From the NCBI GenBank assembly GCA_031552535.1, contig JAVBMJ010000063.1, positions 1 to 27,174 on the forward strand: DNA of 27,174 bases, given 5' to 3'. This stretch comes from JAVBMJ01 sp031552535. Lineage in GTDB: Bacteria; Bacteroidota; Bacteroidia; Bacteroidales; Rikenellaceae. Made by a program: the position numbers and the translations under genes. Of the stretch, positions 5,173 to 13,765 are shown piece after piece (the first letter of the stretch is position 1; each line of letters opens with the position of its first letter). Below the pieces are notes generated by a model. It searched no databases. It had not been told where the DNA came from and saw nothing but the letters and a program-made list of their open reading frames with translations.

Positions 5173-7206
5173 ATGAAAAAAATCGTTTTTATGCTATTTG
5201 TTCCGGCAGCAATCTTAGCAACAGGATGTTGCGATGGCAAAAAGAGTTCCAGAATGGGACTCGCGGTTGAGAACCTCAACGACACGATCAATCCCGGCGA
5301 CGATTTCTATGAGTACGCCTGCGGCGGGTGGATGGCGGCCAATCCGCTTAAACCGGAGTATTCGCGTTTCGGCACATTCGACAAACTGTCCGAAGACAAC
5401 CGCGAACAGGTACGTGGCCTGATCGAGGAACAAAGCAAAATTAAAAGCCAACCGGGTTCGGTAGCCCAGAAAATAGGTACGCTCTACGCCGAGGCTATGG
5501 ACAGTGTGAAACTCAATGCCGACGGGGCGGCTCCGCTGAAACCATATATTGCCGATATAGAGGCGATGAGTGGCAAGGGGGAACTTCCGGAAATGATGGC
5601 TGCGATGTTTAAAAAAGGTTGGCTGCCATTTTTCGGGGCTTATGTTTATGCCGACGATAAAAACAGTTCACAGAACATATTCCACCTGATGCAGGGTGGA
5701 TACCACATGGGCGACCGCGATTATTACATCGACACGGACGAGAAGACAAAGTCGATACGTGCGAAATACGAGGATATGGTCCGGGCGCTGTTCACCCTTT
5801 CGGGTTACAGCGAGGCACAGGCTGCCGACGCTCTGAAGGCTGTCATGAAGATCGAAACGCATCTGGCGAAGGCCGCCTACGCCCGCGAAGCATTGCGCGA
5901 CCCGGAGGCCAACTACCACAAGATGACGCTCGATGAGTTGAAAAAATTGTGCCCCGAGGTCGATTGGAGTACATTTTTCTCCAAGGTAGGAATCGCTTCG
6001 CTGGCAGACCTCAATGTGGGGCAGCCCGAGCCTGTTGCCGAGGCGGGTAAAGTAATAGCTTCGTCGTCGTTACAGGAGATCAAATACTACCTGTCGTGGA
6101 ATGCCATCCTTGGCGCGTCGTCGTTCCTGAGCGATGACTTTGCAAAGGCTTCGTTTGAATTCTATGGCAGGACGCTGAGCGGCGCACAGGAGATGCGTCC
6201 CCGCTGGAAGCGTGCCGTAGGTGCCATTAATGGCGTTTTGGGCGAGGCTGTGGGCCAACTCTATGTGGAGAAATACTTTCCTCCCGCAGCCAAGGAGCGC
6301 ATGTTGAAACTGGTGCACAACCTCCAGGCGTCATTGGGCGAGAGGATCGACAATCTGCCGTGGATGAGCGACTCGACCAAGATGAAAGCACAGGAAAAAT
6401 TGGCGGCATTCCATATAAAGATAGGCTATCCCGACAAGTGGAGAAGCTACGAAGGGCTCGACATAAAAGACGACTCATACCTGGCCAATATCGTTCGGTC
6501 CAACATATTCGACATGGACTACATGCTCTCGAAGTGGGGTAAGCCAGTGGACAGGGACGAATGGCTGATGACACCGCAAACGGTGAACGCATACTACAAC
6601 CCCATTACCAACGAGATATGTTTCCCGGCCGCGATCCTGCAACCCCCGTTCTTCAACATGGAAGCCGACGATGCGGTTAACTATGGCGCCATCGGGGTCG
6701 TAATCGGCCACGAGATGACCCACGGGTTCGACGACATGGGGCGTCAGTTCGATAAGGACGGTAACCTCAAAGGCTGGTGGAGCGAGAGCGACATCCCGAA
6801 ATTCAACGAGAGGGCAGACAAGTTGGTTGCAGTGTTTGACAAGATCGTCGTCATCGACTCGCTGCACGCCAACGGCCGCTTCACGCTGGGCGAAAATATA
6901 GCCGATCAGGGTGGGTTGCAAATTGCATACCAAGCGTTCCAGAAAGCCTTGGCCGGAGAGCGCCAACCCGATAAAATAGGCGGCTTCACGCTTCCGCAGC
7001 GCTTTTTCCTGTCGTACGCCAACGTGTGGGCCGGAAATATCCGTGACGAAGAAGTGCGCAACCTCACAAAAAGCGACGAACACTCGCTGGGACGCTGGCG
7101 CGTAAATGCCGCCTTGCCGCAGGTGGACGCATGGTACGAAGCATTCGGCATCAAGGAAAGCGATAAACTCTACGTCCCGAAAGAAGACAGGGTGTTCATC
7201 TGGTAG
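5173..7206 (+). CDS. M13 (neprilysin-like) metallopeptidase lipoprotein
   Basis: 677 residues from the ATG at 5173. The first residues MKKIVFMLFVPAAILATGC form a lipoprotein signal with a lipobox ending in Cys, so the protein is probably lipid-anchored in the envelope. The body has the M13 hallmarks: an N-terminal NPGDDFYEYACGGW segment, NAYYNP, the zinc motif HEMTH (H513, E514, H517), the ENIAD segment with the third zinc ligand E574 and D578, and the C-terminal NAALPQVDAWYEAF...VFIW. It is full-length for the family. M13 enzymes cleave oligopeptides on the amino side of hydrophobic residues, and in Bacteroidetes they probably serve in periplasmic peptide degradation. The gene is monocistronic, followed by a strong terminator. 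Confidence 0.95.
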   Translation: MKKIVFMLFVPAAILATGCCDGKKSSRMGLAVENLNDTINPGDDFYEYACGGWMAANPLKPEYSRFGTFDKLSEDNREQVRGLIEEQSKIKSQPGSVAQKIGTLYAEAMDSVKLNADGAAPLKPYIADIEAMSGKGELPEMMAAMFKKGWLPFFGAYVYADDKNSSQNIFHLMQGGYHMGDRDYYIDTDEKTKSIRAKYEDMVRALFTLSGYSEAQAADALKAVMKIETHLAKAAYAREALRDPEANYHKMTLDELKKLCPEVDWSTFFSKVGIASLADLNVGQPEPVAEAGKVIASSSLQEIKYYLSWNAILGASSFLSDDFAKASFEFYGRTLSGAQEMRPRWKRAVGAINGVLGEAVGQLYVEKYFPPAAKERMLKLVHNLQASLGERIDNLPWMSDSTKMKAQEKLAAFHIKIGYPDKWRSYEGLDIKDDSYLANIVRSNIFDMDYMLSKWGKPVDRDEWLMTPQTVNAYYNPITNEICFPAAILQPPFFNMEADDAVNYGAIGVVIGHEMTHGFDDMGRQFDKDGNLKGWWSESDIPKFNERADKLVAVFDKIVVIDSLHANGRFTLGENIADQGGLQIAYQAFQKALAGERQPDKIGGFTLPQRFFLSYANVWAGNIRDEEVRNLTKSDEHSLGRWRVNAALPQVDAWYEAFGIKESDKLYVPKEDRVFIW

Positions 7207-7224
7207 CCCCTCCGCGTAATGCTG

Positions 7225-7267
7225 AAACGGACGATGAAACGCAATACTGGCGTTTCATCGTCCGTTT
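7225..7267. terminator. Intrinsic terminator between convergent genes
   Basis: An 18-bp perfect stem (7225-7242 with 7250-7267) closes a 7-nt loop and runs into TTTTT on the plus strand, 18 nt after the M13 peptidase stop. It can also serve the leftward purine nucleoside phosphorylase transcript, whose U-run would be weaker. Confidence 0.9.
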
Positions 7268-7339
7268 TTGTCCATTATACCCCATTAACTACCGTCTTGT
7301 CAAAACAATAGGAAGTCCTATATTTCAATAAGTAGGCGG

Positions 7340-8143
7340 TTACAGGTTTTCGAGTATTTTTATGAATAGCCGGACCATATTTTTCCCGGCCCTGGCTCCT
7401 TCGGCCTGCACCTCTTCGTGGGTCGATTTGAGCCCTTCGAGCCCCATGTTTGTTACTACCGAGAGCCCGAATACCGTTAGACCCATGTGCCGTGCGGCAA
7501 TCACTTCGGGGGTTGTCGACATTCCCACGGCGTCGCCTCCTATGGCGCGGAAATAACCGTATTCGTGCGGGGTTTCGAACGTCGGCCCTGTGCCGCCGAC
7601 ATAGCATCCGCGCTGCAGTTTTATCCCCTCCTGCGCGGCGACACGTGTGGCGATCTCCCTGAGGCGGGGATCGTAAGCGTCGTTCATATCGGGAAAACGT
7701 GGCCCGAGTTCGTCGATATTACGGCCCACCAGCGGGTTGGGAATAAGGTTGATATGGTCGGTTATAACCATCAGGTCGCCTGTACGAAACTCCGGGTTGA
7801 TCCCGCCGCTGGCATTCGACACAAACAGATAGTTAATACCCAGGAACTTCATGACCCTCACCGGAAGCACCACTTCCTGAGGTGTATACCCTTCATAATA
7901 GTGGAACCGGCCCTGCATGGCAACCACCTCTTTACCGCCGAGCATCCCGAATATGAAACGGCCCTTGTGCCCTTCGACCGTCGATACGGGGAATCCGGGA
8001 ATCTCGCTGTAGTCGAGAGTATGGTGTATATCGATGCTGTCTACCAACCCGCCGAGGCCTGTTCCCAGTATTATTCCCACCCCGGGAGTGAATGGCACCC
8101 TCTCTTTAATGAAGGAGGCCGTATTTCGGATTCGATTTAACAT
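7340..8143 (-). CDS. punA: Purine nucleoside phosphorylase
   Basis: 267 residues. It catalyses phosphorolysis of purine nucleosides to the base and (deoxy)ribose-1-phosphate in the cytoplasm (salvage). Family-I (trimeric type) motifs are visible: GIILGTGLGGL near the N-terminus, QGRFHYYEGY, VSNASGGINPEF, the NPL.GRN loop, GGTGPTFETPHEY and GGDAVGMSTTPEVIAARHMG. The start at 8143 (MLNRIRNTASF...) gives the usual length. The ATG at 8179 would add residues unlike the family. The gene overlaps the end of lpxK by 38 nt, so it is the last gene of the DUF4837-lpxK-pnp operon. Confidence 0.92.
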   Translation of the reverse strand: MLNRIRNTASFIKERVPFTPGVGIILGTGLGGLVDSIDIHHTLDYSEIPGFPVSTVEGHKGRFIFGMLGGKEVVAMQGRFHYYEGYTPQEVVLPVRVMKFLGINYLFVSNASGGINPEFRTGDLMVITDHINLIPNPLVGRNIDELGPRFPDMNDAYDPRLREIATRVAAQEGIKLQRGCYVGGTGPTFETPHEYGYFRAIGGDAVGMSTTPEVIAARHMGLTVFGLSVVTNMGLEGLKSTHEEVQAEGARAGKNMVRLFIKILENL

Positions 8144-9170
8144 TGTTGTTGAGTTTATGCAGGAACACCGCCCCGCCATTATTTATGAAGTTGACCTTGA
8201 TCGGAAGAAAATAGAGCCGCGCCCTCACGTCGGCGGAAATATTACGCATACCCATCAATCTGACGGCATCTTTTTCGGTGGTGACAATAATCGTTCCGTC
8301 GGGCGCTTCGGCAAGTTTTTTCTCTATTTTCACAAGATCGCGCACCGAATAAGGGTGGTGGTCCGGGAAAATGATCGTGTCTACGACCTCATACTTCTCT
8401 TTCAGCGAGGCTATCATCGGTGAGGGATTGGCTATGCCGGCCATGACGATCATTTTTTGTCCGGTAAGTACGCTTGTTTGCGGTGTTCCGGCAAAAAGCG
8501 GAGTAATACTGCCTTGCCCGATAGCCGAAAAATAAAGGCTCTGGTATGGAAATAATCCCAGATTTTTTGTCACTATTCTGATATTAAGCGGAGTTATATC
8601 GACAGGGCATTTGGTCACTACCACGAAATGTGCACGTCCCATTTGCGATAGCGAATCCCTCAGTCGCCCCCACGGAAGCATATGGTCACGGTATACCGGC
8701 CTCGTGTAATCCATCAAAAGGATGTTGACCCACGGCTCCACGCGACGATATTGGAATGCATCGTCGAGAATTACCATATTCACGTCGGGATGGTCGCGCC
8801 GTATTGTGTCTATCCCCTCGCGCCGGTCTTTGCATACCGCGACCACGGCCTGCGGAAATTTCAACTTTATCTGCTTCGGCTCATCGCCCGCGTCGGCACA
8901 GGATGTCGAGGGCAGGATCTCAAGATAGCCGCGCGAACTGCGCCGGTAACCGCGCGAAAGAAGGGCGACGTGGTAACCCTGACGACTGAAATGCGAGATC
9001 AGGAATTCAGCCATCGGCGTTTTGCCTGTCCCGCCAACGGTGAGGTTTCCCACACAAACCACCGGAATGTCATATTCCTCCGACTTGATCAATTTCCAGT
9101 CATAGAATTTATGCCTGACGGTTATCGCCAGGGTATAAAGCCACGACAAGGGAATAAGGAGGAGTTTCAT
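8106..9170 (-). CDS. lpxK: Tetraacyldisaccharide 4'-kinase LpxK
   Basis: 354 residues from the ATG at 9170 (two codons earlier there is only a TTG). LpxK phosphorylates the 4' position of the lipid A disaccharide, the step before Kdo addition, at the cytoplasmic face of the inner membrane. Visible are an N-terminal hydrophobic helix (LLLIPLSWLYTLAITV), the Walker A motif in VCVGNLTVGGTGKTP (about 38-52), the SRGY segment (ALLSRGYRR), GDEPKQI, ILDDAFQYR and TTEKDAVRL, all characteristic of the family. Its 3' end overlaps the purine nucleoside phosphorylase start by 38 nt. The gene upstream (DUF4837 lipoprotein) is 39 nt away. Confidence 0.95.
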   Translation of the reverse strand: MKLLLIPLSWLYTLAITVRHKFYDWKLIKSEEYDIPVVCVGNLTVGGTGKTPMAEFLISHFSRQGYHVALLSRGYRRSSRGYLEILPSTSCADAGDEPKQIKLKFPQAVVAVCKDRREGIDTIRRDHPDVNMVILDDAFQYRRVEPWVNILLMDYTRPVYRDHMLPWGRLRDSLSQMGRAHFVVVTKCPVDITPLNIRIVTKNLGLFPYQSLYFSAIGQGSITPLFAGTPQTSVLTGQKMIVMAGIANPSPMIASLKEKYEVVDTIIFPDHHPYSVRDLVKIEKKLAEAPDGTIIVTTEKDAVRLMGMRNISADVRARLYFLPIKVNFINNGGAVFLHKLNNNVKSNPKYGLLH

Positions 9171-9209
9171 TACCAAAAAATCTGCATTTGTTACGCCCCG
9201 TAAGAAGAG

Positions 9210-10220
9210 CTACTGTGCTGCTGTGGAAGTCTGCGCGTCTTCGGGAAACTTCACGGCGTAAAGCAGGGTTTCGAGCTGGCGCAGGAAATTGCGCTTCGGC
9301 TTCTCAGGAGAATATACATAGCAGTCGATGGTTATCACCCGTTTCTGCTGGTAGCTTATCGTGGAAAAACTCACGAACGGCCCTCCCATAAAATCACCCT
9401 CTACATCCCAGAATCCACGCATTTCGGCCCAGAGCCTGCCGTGGAGTCTGGCGTTGACCATCGACGGCTCGATCTCCCTGTTGGTGATCATGTAGGATCC
9501 GTCGGCAGGGCCCGGAATGCGTGAAGCGAACGCATCGCGGCGGTCCAAGAGCGATTCCGGCCTGATGTCGTCGATAGAATTAAAAGGCGTGCTGTAAATG
9601 AAGAACCCCTGGCTCGCTTTCGGGTATTCGAGCGAAAACCACATGAAATCTTCCGATTCGGCCCTCATTTCATATCCCTTGGGGATGATCATTTCGATCC
9701 CGAATTTGCGGAACACCTCTTTTTCCAATGCGGTTTGATGGTGCTTTTTCCACGAAGCCAGTGCACGTTCCTGCTCCTCGGCTTCGAAGATGTCGCGCAC
9801 CCTCATACGGTGTTCCCATATGTAGGCGATCAGGGCCGAATCGCTGGGCGCGGTTGCCGTGACGATCATCTGCGGTTTGGAATTCTGGTCGCGGGTGGCG
9901 GCCAGCAATGGTTCGTTGTATTGGGACCCGGTGCTTATTATCAACAGGTTCCGGTGGTTTTTGACCACTGTATTATAAGACTTGGGCTCCACCGATAGTA
10001 CGTCGAACAGTGGTTCGCGCTGGTTTATCATCTCCACCGGTGCGCTCAACACGGCTCTCAGAGTATCGCCCAGCGGACCGGTCCATTTGTCGCGCGGCAT
10101 AACTATCATCACCTCGTAGTTGCCTCCCGTAGCGGAAGTAAGATTATCTCCATCGAAGCCGCACCCTGTGGCAAAAAGTCCCGCAAGGCATAGGATCAGG
10201 TAATTCAGTCGTCTTTTCAT
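9210..10220 (-). CDS. DUF4837 family lipoprotein
   Basis: 336 residues. The signal MKRRLNYLILCLAGLFATGC ends in a lipobox Cys at position 20. The rest matches my memory of DUF4837, a Bacteroidetes-restricted family of unknown function, with the features YEVMIVMPRDKWTGPLGD just after the anchor, an alternating region around DVLSVEPKSYN, and the C-terminal KRVITIDCYVYSPEKPKRNFLRQLE. It is the first gene of the operon with lpxK and the phosphorylase and has a good promoter at 10244-10277. Function is unknown. Co-transcription with a lipid A gene hints at an envelope role, which is inference only. Confidence 0.85.
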   Translation of the reverse strand: MKRRLNYLILCLAGLFATGCGFDGDNLTSATGGNYEVMIVMPRDKWTGPLGDTLRAVLSAPVEMINQREPLFDVLSVEPKSYNTVVKNHRNLLIISTGSQYNEPLLAATRDQNSKPQMIVTATAPSDSALIAYIWEHRMRVRDIFEAEEQERALASWKKHHQTALEKEVFRKFGIEMIIPKGYEMRAESEDFMWFSLEYPKASQGFFIYSTPFNSIDDIRPESLLDRRDAFASRIPGPADGSYMITNREIEPSMVNARLHGRLWAEMRGFWDVEGDFMGGPFVSFSTISYQQKRVITIDCYVYSPEKPKRNFLRQLETLLYAVKFPEDAQTSTAAQ

Positions 10221-10243
10221 AAAATACCCCTAATTTATTCAAT

Positions 10244-10277
10244 CAAAGGTAGTGTTTTTTCCAGGTAATCATTCAAA
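10244..10277 (-). promoter_or_regulatory. Promoter of the DUF4837-lpxK-pnp operon
   Basis: On the minus strand TACCTTTG (10244-10251) exactly matches TAnnTTTG, and a TTTG lies at 10274-10277, 22 nt upstream. The predicted start near 10238 gives a leader of about 18 nt before the ATG at 10220. Confidence 0.6.
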
Positions 10278-10334
10278 ATGATAAAATTTTACAAAAATAA
10301 AGCACTGCGACGACCGGATTCGCCCGAGTGGCCT

Positions 10335-10342
10335 TAACTTTG
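10335..10342 (+). promoter_or_regulatory. -7 box for the deacetylase-ubiX unit
   Basis: TAACTTTG matches TAnnTTTG. No clear -33 is present. The predicted start near 10350 leaves a leader of about 117 nt before the ATG at 10467. That leader contains a GCCATAC/GTATGG hairpin (about 10367-10387) and a CCGG/CCGG stem. It does not match a riboswitch that I recognise. Confidence 0.45.
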
Positions 10343-10466
10343 CACCTGCTTCAGGGTCAGTGGCGCCATACCTCAGCATGTATGGTGGCATGGCCGGTGA
10401 AAGAGCCGGGAAGACATCCTGTAAGATTTGAACGGTTTTTTACCGAATTTTTACAAAAACAGAACC

Positions 10467-11075
10467 ATGCGTTTCAACCCTCCGAATTTTTTGCGCCGCT
10501 TGATGCCATCGCTCATCTGGAAGATCGAATCTCCCGATACTGTTTACATCACCTTCGACGACGGTCCCACACCTGGTGTCACGGAGTGGATACTCGACAC
10601 ATTGGCAAAGCATGATGCCAAAGCCACTTTTTTTTGCCTGGGGAAAAACGTGGAACAATACCCCGACATTTATGAAAAAATACTCAAGGCGGGGCATAAG
10701 ACGGGAAACCATACATACAGCCACCAAAAAGGGTGGGAGATGAGCCTCGAACGCTATGTGGAGGATGTGGATTTTGCAAACCAATTGATACACAGCGATC
10801 TTTTTCGCCCCCCTTACGGCCGCATAACTCCTGCCCAGGCCAGGATACTGTCGGAGCGTTACAATATAGTGATGTGGGATGTGTTGAGCCGCGACTACAG
10901 CAATCTCATCCGTCCGCGACAGGCGTTGCGCAATGTGACGCGTTATCTGGAGCCGGGGTCTATCGTTGTGTTCCACGATTCGGCCAAGTCGTTCCGCAAC
11001 ATGCGGTACGCCCTGCCGCGCGTGCTGGACTTTATCGAAAAGATGGGCCTGCGCTGCGAGGTGATAGATCTGTAA
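10467..11075 (+). CDS. Polysaccharide deacetylase (NodB/CE4) family protein
   Basis: 202 residues from the ATG at 10467. The frame extends to a TTG at 10428, which is less likely. The CE4 motifs are complete: VYITFDDGPTPG (metal and catalytic Asp pair), HTYSHQK (the HxxxH metal ligands), RPPYGR, an MWDVLSRDY segment and IVVFHDS. Enzymes of this family remove N- or O-acetyl groups from peptidoglycan or other glycans with a divalent metal. There is no clear signal peptide, although the N-terminus FLRRLMPSLIWKI is amphipathic, so location is uncertain. Only 12 nt separate it from ubiX, with which it is probably co-transcribed. Confidence 0.9.
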   Translation: MRFNPPNFLRRLMPSLIWKIESPDTVYITFDDGPTPGVTEWILDTLAKHDAKATFFCLGKNVEQYPDIYEKILKAGHKTGNHTYSHQKGWEMSLERYVEDVDFANQLIHSDLFRPPYGRITPAQARILSERYNIVMWDVLSRDYSNLIRPRQALRNVTRYLEPGSIVVFHDSAKSFRNMRYALPRVLDFIEKMGLRCEVIDL

Positions 11076-11087
11076 TAATTTGGGCTT

Positions 11088-11672
11088 ATGAATGATGCTG
11101 GTAAAAAAATAATAGTTGCCGTAACCGGTGCCAGCGGCCACATCTATGCCCGGCTTCTGTTGCAACTCCTTGCCCGTTCGGGTCAGGTCGCCGAAATAGC
11201 GCTTATAGTGAGCCGTATGGGGGTTAAGGTGGGAGAGTACGAAAAAGTGGAGCTTCCGCATGCTGCCGCTGCCGGTGGAATGCGCATCGTTCGGTACGAC
11301 AACGACGATTTTTTCGCCCCCCCAGCTTCCGGGTCGGCCCGCTACGACGCTATGGTGGTGATCCCATGCTCGATGGGTTGCATAGGGCGTATTGCCGCCG
11401 GTGTGTCGTCAGACCTTATAGGCCGTTCTGCCGACGTGATGCTCAAGGAGCGCCGCCGCCTGGTGGTGGTTCCGCGTGAAACCCCGTTTTCGGCCATCCA
11501 CTTGCAAAACCTCGCCACTCTTGCCGGGAGCGGGGCTATCATAGCTCCGGCATCGCCGTCGTTCTACTCCTTTCCCGGCTCGATAGAGGAACTGTGCATG
11601 ACTGTCGTCGAGCGCGTTGCGGCCTTGTCGGGGGTCGATGTGCAAGGGTATGAGTGGGGTGCGGGACGGTAA
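11088..11672 (+). CDS. ubiX: UbiX-type flavin prenyltransferase
   Basis: 194 residues. UbiX joins dimethylallyl phosphate to FMN to make prenylated FMN, the cofactor of UbiD-type decarboxylases. Motifs: the N-terminal VAVTGASGHIYA nucleotide-binding loop, VVIPCSMGCIGRIAAG in the middle, and VVVPRETPFSAIHLQNLATLAGSGAIIAPASPSFYSFP, the family signature binding flavin and phosphate. The start at 11088 gives the typical length. No ubiD is visible in the window, so the decarboxylase partner must be elsewhere. The C-terminal tail after GVDVQGYEWG is short, as usual. Confidence 0.93.
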   Translation: MNDAGKKIIVAVTGASGHIYARLLLQLLARSGQVAEIALIVSRMGVKVGEYEKVELPHAAAAGGMRIVRYDNDDFFAPPASGSARYDAMVVIPCSMGCIGRIAAGVSSDLIGRSADVMLKERRRLVVVPRETPFSAIHLQNLATLAGSGAIIAPASPSFYSFPGSIEELCMTVVERVAALSGVDVQGYEWGAGR

Positions 11673-11743
11673 CGAACTGCCATATGCGCTTCGTAGGAGC
11701 GGGCATGCGCGTGCCCCTCTCCATCCGGACTCTCCGGCTTTCC

Positions 11744-12400
11744 CTACTTCCCTCTGTTTTGCAGGTATAGTTCCGTACGGCGGAAGAACTCGGACAGGTG
11801 CGCCCCGTCGACGAAGCAGTGGTCGACTCCTATGGCTACGGGCATGACCTGTCTGCCGTCGCGCGTGGCGGTTTTTCCTACCGAGATGAGCGGGAAGTCA
11901 CATCCACGGCGATGTCGCTGTGTGAACCCGAACCCCATGAGGCTTATGCCGGGAATGGCACTCACAAGGATCACGTCGTGATCTTCCATGTCGCGTTCAG
12001 CTCCATACGGGTCGCCGTCGTCGGGTATGGCGTCTATTATTGCCCGCGCCCGGGTGTGGAACTCGTCGAAATCCTCGATGTAAGGTATCCGCACAGTATA
12101 GAACATATCTTTATTCCTCATTTTCACCGGGGTCAGAACATCCACCCTGTCGTAAAGGAGTGTCTCTTCCCCGGGCATAACAACCCGGTAACGCAACTCT
12201 TTGATCTCATTGGCCGAACGCAGAAGTGCGTATAGGTAGCGCAGGAAGAAGGAATCCCCCTTCTCCCTGGCCGATTCGAGCGTTGTGCCGATCTCCACCT
12301 CTACGGTGACGGAGTAAAAAGTATTCAAAAAATCTGAGAAATACGAGAGAATGTCCCGGCGTTCCCATGTTTCGTGGTCGATGATCTGTTTGGAGGCCAT
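11744..12400 (-). CDS. Chloramphenicol acetyltransferase-like protein
   Basis: 218 residues with the CAT fold pattern: the N-terminal W-x-R region (HETWERRDILSYF), a central segment with FYTVRIPYIEDFDEFH, and the catalytic motif VDHCFVDGAHLSEF with H194 and D198. In classical CAT the motif is HHxxxDG. Here the first His is replaced by Asp, while the catalytic His and the structural Asp are kept. Members of this family in Bacteroidetes genomes are usually of unknown acceptor specificity, and resistance should not be assumed. The start ATG at 12400 lies 9 nt after the cinA stop, so it is the second gene of a cinA operon. Confidence 0.85.
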   Translation of the reverse strand: MASKQIIDHETWERRDILSYFSDFLNTFYSVTVEVEIGTTLESAREKGDSFFLRYLYALLRSANEIKELRYRVVMPGEETLLYDRVDVLTPVKMRNKDMFYTVRIPYIEDFDEFHTRARAIIDAIPDDGDPYGAERDMEDHDVILVSAIPGISLMGFGFTQRHRRGCDFPLISVGKTATRDGRQVMPVAIGVDHCFVDGAHLSEFFRRTELYLQNRGK

Positions 12401-12409
12401 ATGATCTGC

Positions 12410-13714
12410 TTATGGGTGGTTGTCTGGTGTGCATTCCCCACCGGGCGTTGCCGCGGCAGGTGTGTCGGGAGTATGGTTGTCGAGCAGCGCCAGCCGCAGC
12501 ATGTCGACGGCACTCATGGCAGCCCGCTCGATATTTTGCCTGCGCAGGCGCCCGAACGCTTTTTTCGTGGCCCTGATCCCCGAAGGTGTCGCCACCGCTA
12601 TCCACACCGTTCCCACGGGCTTTTCGTCGCTGCCGCCCGACGGCCCTGCGATACCGGTCGTGGCGAGGGCGTAGTCCGATCCGGTCAGTTTTTTAACGCC
12701 CAGCGCCATAGCCTCGGCACAGCGGCGGCTCACGGCGCCATCCGAGGCTATTATTTCAGGATCCACGTTCAACATATTTATTTTCATCTGGTTGCTGTAT
12801 GACACTACCGCGCCGCAGAAATAATCCGATGCGCCTGCCATTGCCGTGAACAGCGACGCCAGGTAGCCTCCGGTGCACGATTCGGCAATCGAAAGCGTCG
12901 CTCCCCTTTCGCGGAGCATCGACGCCACACACTCCTGCACCGTGGTCTCTCCATAGCCTATAAAGTGTCGCGGGACGATCTTTTCGAGTTGGGCGAAACG
13001 GCTGTCGATCTCGCCCCGGGCCACTGCCCCGTCCGTATCGTATGACGACAGCCTCAGCCGCATCTGCGATGGCGAAGGCAGGTAAGCCAGATGCAGGAAC
13101 GGGGGAAGCGAGGTCTCCCACTCCTCGATACGTGCCGCGAGTTCCGACTCCGGGATGCCGTAGAGTACGGCCGTGCGATGGACTATGCACCCCTCCGGCC
13201 AGCGGGCCATGAACCTGGGCAGCACTTCGCCATCCATAATACCCTGCATCTCGAAGGGGACGCCCGGAAGCGAAACCACAACCCGTCCCTGCTGCTCAAA
13301 CCACATCCCCGGCGCCGTGCCGTTAGCATTGGGCAACACCGTGCAGCCGTCGGGCAACAATGCCTGGCTGCGGTTGAGCTCGTTGAATTCGATACCCCTT
13401 TCGGCGAGCATCCGCTCCAGATGCCGGTATGTGGGTTCGTGCAGGCGCAGTTCCATGCCGAAAATTCCTGCCAGCACCTTTTTGGTGATGTCGTCGCACG
13501 TGGGCCCCAGGCCGCCGGTGACGACAGTCGCCTCCACCTCTTCCATCGCTTTTGTCACAGCCCCTGCGATCCGTTCCGCGTCGTCGCCGACGGTCAGCAC
13601 CTCCGTCACTTCAACTCCTGCGTCGCCCAGCCTCGAAGCGATCCACGCGGCATTGGTGTTGACGACCTGGCCTATGAGCAGCTCGTCGCCTATGGTTATA
13701 ATTTTAGCCTTCAT
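12410..13714 (-). CDS. cinA: CinA family nicotinamide-nucleotide amidohydrolase/ADP-ribose pyrophosphatase
   Basis: 434 residues from the ATG at 13714 (a GTG seven codons earlier is less likely). The N-terminal domain is MoCF/MogA-like: IITIGDELLIGQVVNTNAAW and VVTGGLGPTCDDITKKVLA. The C-terminal domain, from about residue 265, is the PncC-type amidohydrolase: SIAESCTGGYLASLFTAMAGAS, YSNQMKINMLNV, ATTGIAGPSGG...KPVGTVWIA. The C-terminal domain deamidates NMN in NAD salvage, and the N-terminal domain in homologues hydrolyses ADP-ribose. Length is normal for the two-domain form. A 14-bp perfect palindrome CCCGGCATGCCGGG (13739-13752) sits 25 nt upstream of the start. Confidence 0.93.
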   Translation of the reverse strand: MKAKIITIGDELLIGQVVNTNAAWIASRLGDAGVEVTEVLTVGDDAERIAGAVTKAMEEVEATVVTGGLGPTCDDITKKVLAGIFGMELRLHEPTYRHLERMLAERGIEFNELNRSQALLPDGCTVLPNANGTAPGMWFEQQGRVVVSLPGVPFEMQGIMDGEVLPRFMARWPEGCIVHRTAVLYGIPESELAARIEEWETSLPPFLHLAYLPSPSQMRLRLSSYDTDGAVARGEIDSRFAQLEKIVPRHFIGYGETTVQECVASMLRERGATLSIAESCTGGYLASLFTAMAGASDYFCGAVVSYSNQMKINMLNVDPEIIASDGAVSRRCAEAMALGVKKLTGSDYALATTGIAGPSGGSDEKPVGTVWIAVATPSGIRATKKAFGRLRRQNIERAAMSAVDMLRLALLDNHTPDTPAAATPGGECTPDNHP

Positions 13715-13765
13715 ATCGACAGTTTTCGTAATCACATTCCCGGCATGCCGGGGAATATACTTGTA

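Noticed and set aside
10343..10466. Cobalamin-type riboswitch in the leader (GCCGGGAAGAC string)
   Set aside because: The conserved cobalamin box and surrounding core helices are absent.
11744..12400. Chloramphenicol resistance gene
   Set aside because: The protein is a distant family member with a changed active-site neighbour in a chromosomal housekeeping context. Resistance is not supported.
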